In this document: positions 60,474 through 64,000 of the stretch, piece by piece
How the letters are laid out: the number at the start of each line of letters is the position of its first letter
Numbering within the stretch: position 1 is the stretch's first letter
DNA from: Fontibacillus phaseoli
Lineage (GTDB): Bacteria; Bacillota; Bacilli; Paenibacillales; Paenibacillaceae
NCBI RefSeq assembly: GCF_003337355.1
Contig: NZ_QPJW01000002.1
Span: forward strand, 167,537 to 231,536
DNA length: 64,000 nt
Reading direction: 5' to 3'
The notes under the pieces: generated by a model
The model's input: only the letters and a program-made list of their open reading frames with translations
The model's database searches: none
What the model was told of the DNA's origin: nothing
Position numbers and translations under genes: made by a program

Positions 60474-61415
60474 ATGAATGGAGTAGAGAACCGAGTGAAA
60501 ACCATGGCAAGTATATTAGTTTTAGCGGTTTGTTTGTCGTTAATGAACGTAGTCCCTTCCCCGGTTCATGCGGATAACGGCCATACAAAAGCATTATGGG
60601 TTTGGGATTTTTATGAAGCGGCTTCCGATTCCAACGAGATTACACAGTTATTACAGTTTTTGAATGAACATGATATTAACTTATTGTTCATCGGGACAAG
60701 AAAGACATTGCCGGATCAACCCGCAACTTACGAGGAACTGATCACAAGAGCGCATGAAAACGGAATCCGCGTGTTTGCTCTTGTCGGAAGAGCCAACTGG
60801 GCACTGGAAGGCCATCATCGCGAAGCGCTGCAGGAACTTCGCCAAGTGCTTTCCTTTAATATGTCCCACCCGTCCAGCAAATTTGACGGAATCCAATATG
60901 ACATTGAACCGCATACCTTGCTTGAATTTAAAACGAAAAGAGGCTCCGTTAGCTACCAATATTTACAGATTCTGAAGAGAATAGCGAATGAAATTGCTGC
61001 AAGTGATGATCATTTGGAGTTTAATGCAGCGATCCCGTTCTGGTATGCATCAGGTGAGAACCCGGTCATTGTAGAAACCGGCGGGGAGAGAAAACCGCTA
61101 AGTTATTTTGTACTGGATATTGTAGATACCGTAACCATTATGGCCTATCGTGACACGGCCGAGAGACAAATCGCTTCATCCATGGCGGAGATCGATTATG
61201 CGGCGAGTATAGGAAAGAAAGTTTACATTGGCGCGGAGACCAGTCCTCCCAACGGCTACACCATCCCGAATGAAATTACGTACTATCACAAAGGCTTTGA
61301 TTATATGAATCAGCAATTAAATACGGTCATTAATTTTTTGGCGAACCATACCGGGTTTAGCGGCATCGCCATCCACAACTACCCTACGCTAAAAGAAATG
61401 ATGCAAAATAATTAA
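60474..61415 (+). CDS. Secreted TIM-barrel-like protein
   Basis: 313 residues. Signal peptide to about 34 (VLAVCLSLMNVVPSPVHADN). The mature chain reads TKALWVWDFYEAASDS, LNLLFIGTRK-like strand, then VFALVGRANWAL, FDGIQYDIEPHTL, DTVTIMAYRDTA and VYIGAETSPPN, the strand pattern of a TIM barrel with D-x-E at strand 4, as in glycoside-hydrolase-like or amidase families. A Glu/Asp pair in QYDIEP may be catalytic. Exact family not assigned. Ribosome site AGGTGG. Confidence 0.72.
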   Translation: MNGVENRVKTMASILVLAVCLSLMNVVPSPVHADNGHTKALWVWDFYEAASDSNEITQLLQFLNEHDINLLFIGTRKTLPDQPATYEELITRAHENGIRVFALVGRANWALEGHHREALQELRQVLSFNMSHPSSKFDGIQYDIEPHTLLEFKTKRGSVSYQYLQILKRIANEIAASDDHLEFNAAIPFWYASGENPVIVETGGERKPLSYFVLDIVDTVTIMAYRDTAERQIASSMAEIDYAASIGKKVYIGAETSPPNGYTIPNEITYYHKGFDYMNQQLNTVINFLANHTGFSGIAIHNYPTLKEMMQNN

Positions 61416-61525
61416 GCAAACGGCCCGTCTACTATCCTTGCGGAGAGAAGGCGGGCGCCATCATGACTCCTCTGTTTGCAGACATACTTATTTTTCTACA
61501 TATAGCGGCCATTCTATAACATGAA

Positions 61526-64000
61526 TTACTCAACTGTTTCTATTGACTCCACAATATTCATCTTAGCAAGCCTTTTTAACGGAATGTAAGTTGCTATTAA
61601 GCAAGCGACAATTGAAAGGATAGCCGCTTCCACAATGGAAATAATAGGCATGGATACAAGCTGTATTATGTCTGTGCTGGCAGAATTAACAAAAATCGTG
61701 CAAATATATCCTAGAATACCTCCGATTATCGAAGCTATGATGCCGTAATAGACACCCTCCCAGAGAAAGGTTTTATATAGACTTCCTGCGCTCATACCAA
61801 TAGCCCGTTGAACACCGATTTCTATCACTCTTGTATGAATATTAGTGTATACCGTGTTAATGATATTTAGAATACCAATAAAACCAACAAACAAGATCAA
61901 CCCCCATGCAAGCAACCTGATTTGTTCGTAACTTTCCTTAAGCTGCTGGTCTGTATTGGCATAAGAAAGCCATGTCCCGCCGTTTCGACTGCAGAGCTCT
62001 TGTATCGCCTGCTCTATGGAAGGACGATCTGCATCCTCTGTAAGCGTCGGGTAAAGCTCTGTATATTGGCTTTTTCCCGTAAGTTGGTCATATACGGAAT
62101 CAAATACTACAACCTGAACTCCGTTGATAAATCCCTCATTTTCAAGTGTTATAGGAGAATCCAGCAGAGCGATAACTTTCAGAGAAGTTCCGTTTATAGA
62201 AAGATTATCACCTACCGATAGGGCGGTGTTTTTCATTTCTGTACCCTCAAAGAAAATAGGGATTGGATTTTGAACCAAACATGCCGTACCGTTCTTTAAC
62301 GCTTGCAAATCTGATTCGGGAAGCGTAGAAACCAAATCTGTCAATCGCACTTCGTCAATGCCGACAATTTGGAAACTTTCGCCCGGTTGTGGAATAAAAG
62401 ACGTTTGTATGTCTTTCAGTTCTCCATTTTCATCCTGCTGATACATGCTATATTTCAAGGTGGATATTGACTGAATGCCTGGATTGTTTTTCAATGCAAC
62501 CACATCCTTCACGGAGAATCCAACGGTCTGGCTGTTCATGGAATAATCCCCAAGGTGCATCCTCTGAATATCTTCAGAGGCATCCAAAAGCCCGGAAAAG
62601 CTTTGCAATGCCACAAATACCGTGATACTCATAACAAGAGAGAGGATAGTAATTGCTGTTCTGCCCCGATTTCGCTTCATGTTCATACGCGCATAAAAAG
62701 CTTCAAAATTGCGGATGCGTTTGACTTTCCTGTTTCGCCGTTTGATGCTGGCCGTTTGCCCCAACAGGGCAATCGTAGGGGATACTTTAGCAGCGTAGCG
62801 GGCAGCAGGTATAGCGGAGATAAAGGCAAACAACAGCGTAATGCCTACGCTTATCAGCAGTGGAATTGCTTTGCTTCCCGCATTTTCAGCGATCATTGCC
62901 GCAACCTCTGTTTCAGAGCTTGCTAGAAATAAGTCGGGGTTGAAAAAGCTACTCGCCGCTATTGTAATTCCTTTGGTTGATAATATCCCAAGCAAAATAC
63001 CGATGGGAATGCCCATCCCGCATAAAATAGTAAGCTGTGAGGAAACAAGAAGATAAAGCTTGCTTTTTTCTGCACCGATAGCCCTTAAAATGCCATATTC
63101 TTTTACTCGCTTTGTTACGGCAATTCTCAAAATATTGTAAACCACCAGCCCGGAAGCAAGCAGAACAAGCAGACCAATTAAAATGCCAGCCAAGGTCATA
63201 TAAGAAAAGCCCGAATCGGTTTCAACTGTTGATTCTGTCCGATACTGAATTCCTGCCGTGGAAAGCATCGTATCGTTATATTGGATGCAGTATTGCGGTA
63301 TGGCATATTGTGCAGCTAAATCATCTACTACACTTTGAAATGACTTTTTGTCAGTGGTACGAATGTCAACAGAGTACAGCATATACTTATCGGGAAGTAC
63401 CTTTTCAGCTGTGCCCGTACCGACAATACCGAGAACGGTGCCGCTTACATAACCAATATAATTCGACTTAAGAATGCCTGTCAGAATAAAGTTGTTCGCA
63501 TATTCATAGCCGGCCTCGGTATCCCGCAAGAGGGAAATATGAAGGTCAAGGGAAAGGGGATCGCCAAGTTCGCCTTGAAATCCGAGCATATCCAAAACAT
63601 CCTGTGGTAAAGCGATTTCTCCCGCCTTTTCGGGGAGCCGGCCGTTTTCAAGCTTGGCGTCCGATGGATAGGCAGAAAGAGCATTTCCCGAATATTCCCG
63701 CAGTAAAATAGATATTTTACCGTTTGCTATATCCGCAGTTCCAATCGAAAGGGTTCTTTCTGCGTAAGAAAGCCGGGAATCCGCCGATAATTTATTTGCC
63801 TGTTCTTCGGTCATTTGATGAAATGTTGCATATCGGTTTCCATTAAGGTTAATTGCCTGACTTTGCTGCATGGCATTTAAAATCCCAATGGATTGGCCGA
63901 TTACGGTTGTCATCATGGTAGATAGAATAACTGCAATTAAAATCAAAACAGAGGTGACTTTTTGCGCCCATAACTCTTTCAATGCAAGGGAACGGTATGA
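61526..64000 (-). CDS. ABC transporter permease, FtsX/MacB type (N-terminus outside window)
   Basis: The frame is open to the right edge (825 codons). A TTG at 63982 is not the true start, because SYRSLALKELWAQ precedes it in frame. Two FtsX domains, each with three helices: residues about 285-420 (FSYMTLAGILIGLLVLLASGLVV, YLLVSSQLTILCGMGIPIGIL, IPLLISVGITLLFAFIS) and 700-825 (LAWGLILFVGFIGILNIINTV, VYYGIIASIIGGILGYI, AAILSIVACLIATYIPL). A large extracellular domain lies between N-terminal helix 1 and the first FtsX domain. It presumably works with an ATPase encoded to the right. Such pumps export peptides or act in bacitracin-type resistance and sensing. Confidence 0.85.
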   Translation of the reverse strand, partial: SYRSLALKELWAQKVTSVLILIAVILSTMMTTVIGQSIGILNAMQQSQAINLNGNRYATFHQMTEEQANKLSADSRLSYAERTLSIGTADIANGKISILLREYSGNALSAYPSDAKLENGRLPEKAGEIALPQDVLDMLGFQGELGDPLSLDLHISLLRDTEAGYEYANNFILTGILKSNYIGYVSGTVLGIVGTGTAEKVLPDKYMLYSVDIRTTDKKSFQSVVDDLAAQYAIPQYCIQYNDTMLSTAGIQYRTESTVETDSGFSYMTLAGILIGLLVLLASGLVVYNILRIAVTKRVKEYGILRAIGAEKSKLYLLVSSQLTILCGMGIPIGILLGILSTKGITIAASSFFNPDLFLASSETEVAAMIAENAGSKAIPLLISVGITLLFAFISAIPAARYAAKVSPTIALLGQTASIKRRNRKVKRIRNFEAFYARMNMKRNRGRTAITILSLVMSITVFVALQSFSGLLDASEDIQRMHLGDYSMNSQTVGFSVKDVVALKNNPGIQSISTLKYSMYQQDENGELKDIQTSFIPQPGESFQIVGIDEVRLTDLVSTLPESDLQALKNGTACLVQNPIPIFFEGTEMKNTALSVGDNLSINGTSLKVIALLDSPITLENEGFINGVQVVVFDSVYDQLTGKSQYTELYPTLTEDADRPSIEQAIQELCSRNGGTWLSYANTDQQLKESYEQIRLLAWGLILFVGFIGILNIINTVYTNIHTRVIEIGVQRAIGMSAGSLYKTFLWEGVYYGIIASIIGGILGYICTIFVNSASTDIIQLVSMPIISIVEAAILSIVACLIATYIPLKRLAKMNIVESIETVE

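Overview
The window looks like chromosomal DNA of a Paenibacillus-like Firmicute. The evidence is moderate GC content, AGGAGG-type ribosome binding sites, sigma-A promoters of the TTGACA-N17-TATAAT kind, frequent TTG/GTG starts, a yjdF leader RNA, FusB/C-type and Amj proteins, many one-gene GNAT/DinB/Nudix enzymes, and short intergenic repeats containing an AAAAAGGACGCTATT-type core. Nearly all genes are on the minus strand. I saw no rRNA, tRNA, CRISPR array or phage structural genes.

Layout. 0-3.7 kb: the 5' three-quarters of a large secreted VWA/MucBP-repeat adhesin. It sits behind a promoter, a cyclic-di-GMP-I (GEMM) riboswitch and an overlapping terminator. 3.8-14.9 kb: a MalT-like LuxR regulator, a DUF4349 lipoprotein, a FabF paralogue divergent from an MmyB-type XRE regulator, yjdF with its own structured leader RNA, cysK, and small kinase/nucleotidyltransferase-like genes. 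14.9-29.3 kb: a dense run of small enzymes (HD-DinB fusion, methyltransferases, DJ-1/PfpI, GNATs, DinB proteins, VOC, HAD), followed by glutamate racemase and the Amj lipid II flippase; two DinB copies here are broken. 29.6-33.0 kb: a secreted esterase with a C-terminal CBM9-like domain, then an intact IS3-family element.

33.9-40.8 kb holds the most interesting locus. A TerB_N/TerB_C protein, a BrxD-like (DUF2791) P-loop ATPase and an Lhr/BrxHI-like DEVH helicase form a tight operon, followed by a pentapeptide-repeat protein on the same strand. The operon is divergent from an M50-like membrane protease. The shared promoter region contains a near-consensus Firmicute LexA (SOS) box. The whole block is bracketed by inverted copies of a roughly 210-bp intergenic repeat. 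I read it as a candidate DNA-damage-inducible DNA-processing or defence module; that function is inference.

41-48 kb: a paired U32-type protein system, small kinases, GNATs, a histidine phosphatase, DUF4177/DUF4180 proteins and a decayed methyltransferase. 48.6-52.6 kb: a glycerol/dihydroxyacetone module (gldA plus fused dhaKL) divergent from an N-terminally truncated PocR-AraC regulator. 52.8-60.1 kb: further GNAT/DinB/Nudix genes, a FusB/C-type EF-G-binding protein with a possible leader-peptide attenuator, lipoproteins, a broken RDD gene and a 34-residue membrane protein. 60.4-64 kb: a secreted TIM-barrel-like protein and the C-terminal 825 codons of a MacB/FtsX-type ABC permease that runs off the window.

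A further scattered feature is a roughly 100-bp element (at 29.5, 43.9, 48.3 and 60.2 kb, with a half copy before murI). It combines a conserved TATAAT-containing block with a strong terminator-like hairpin.
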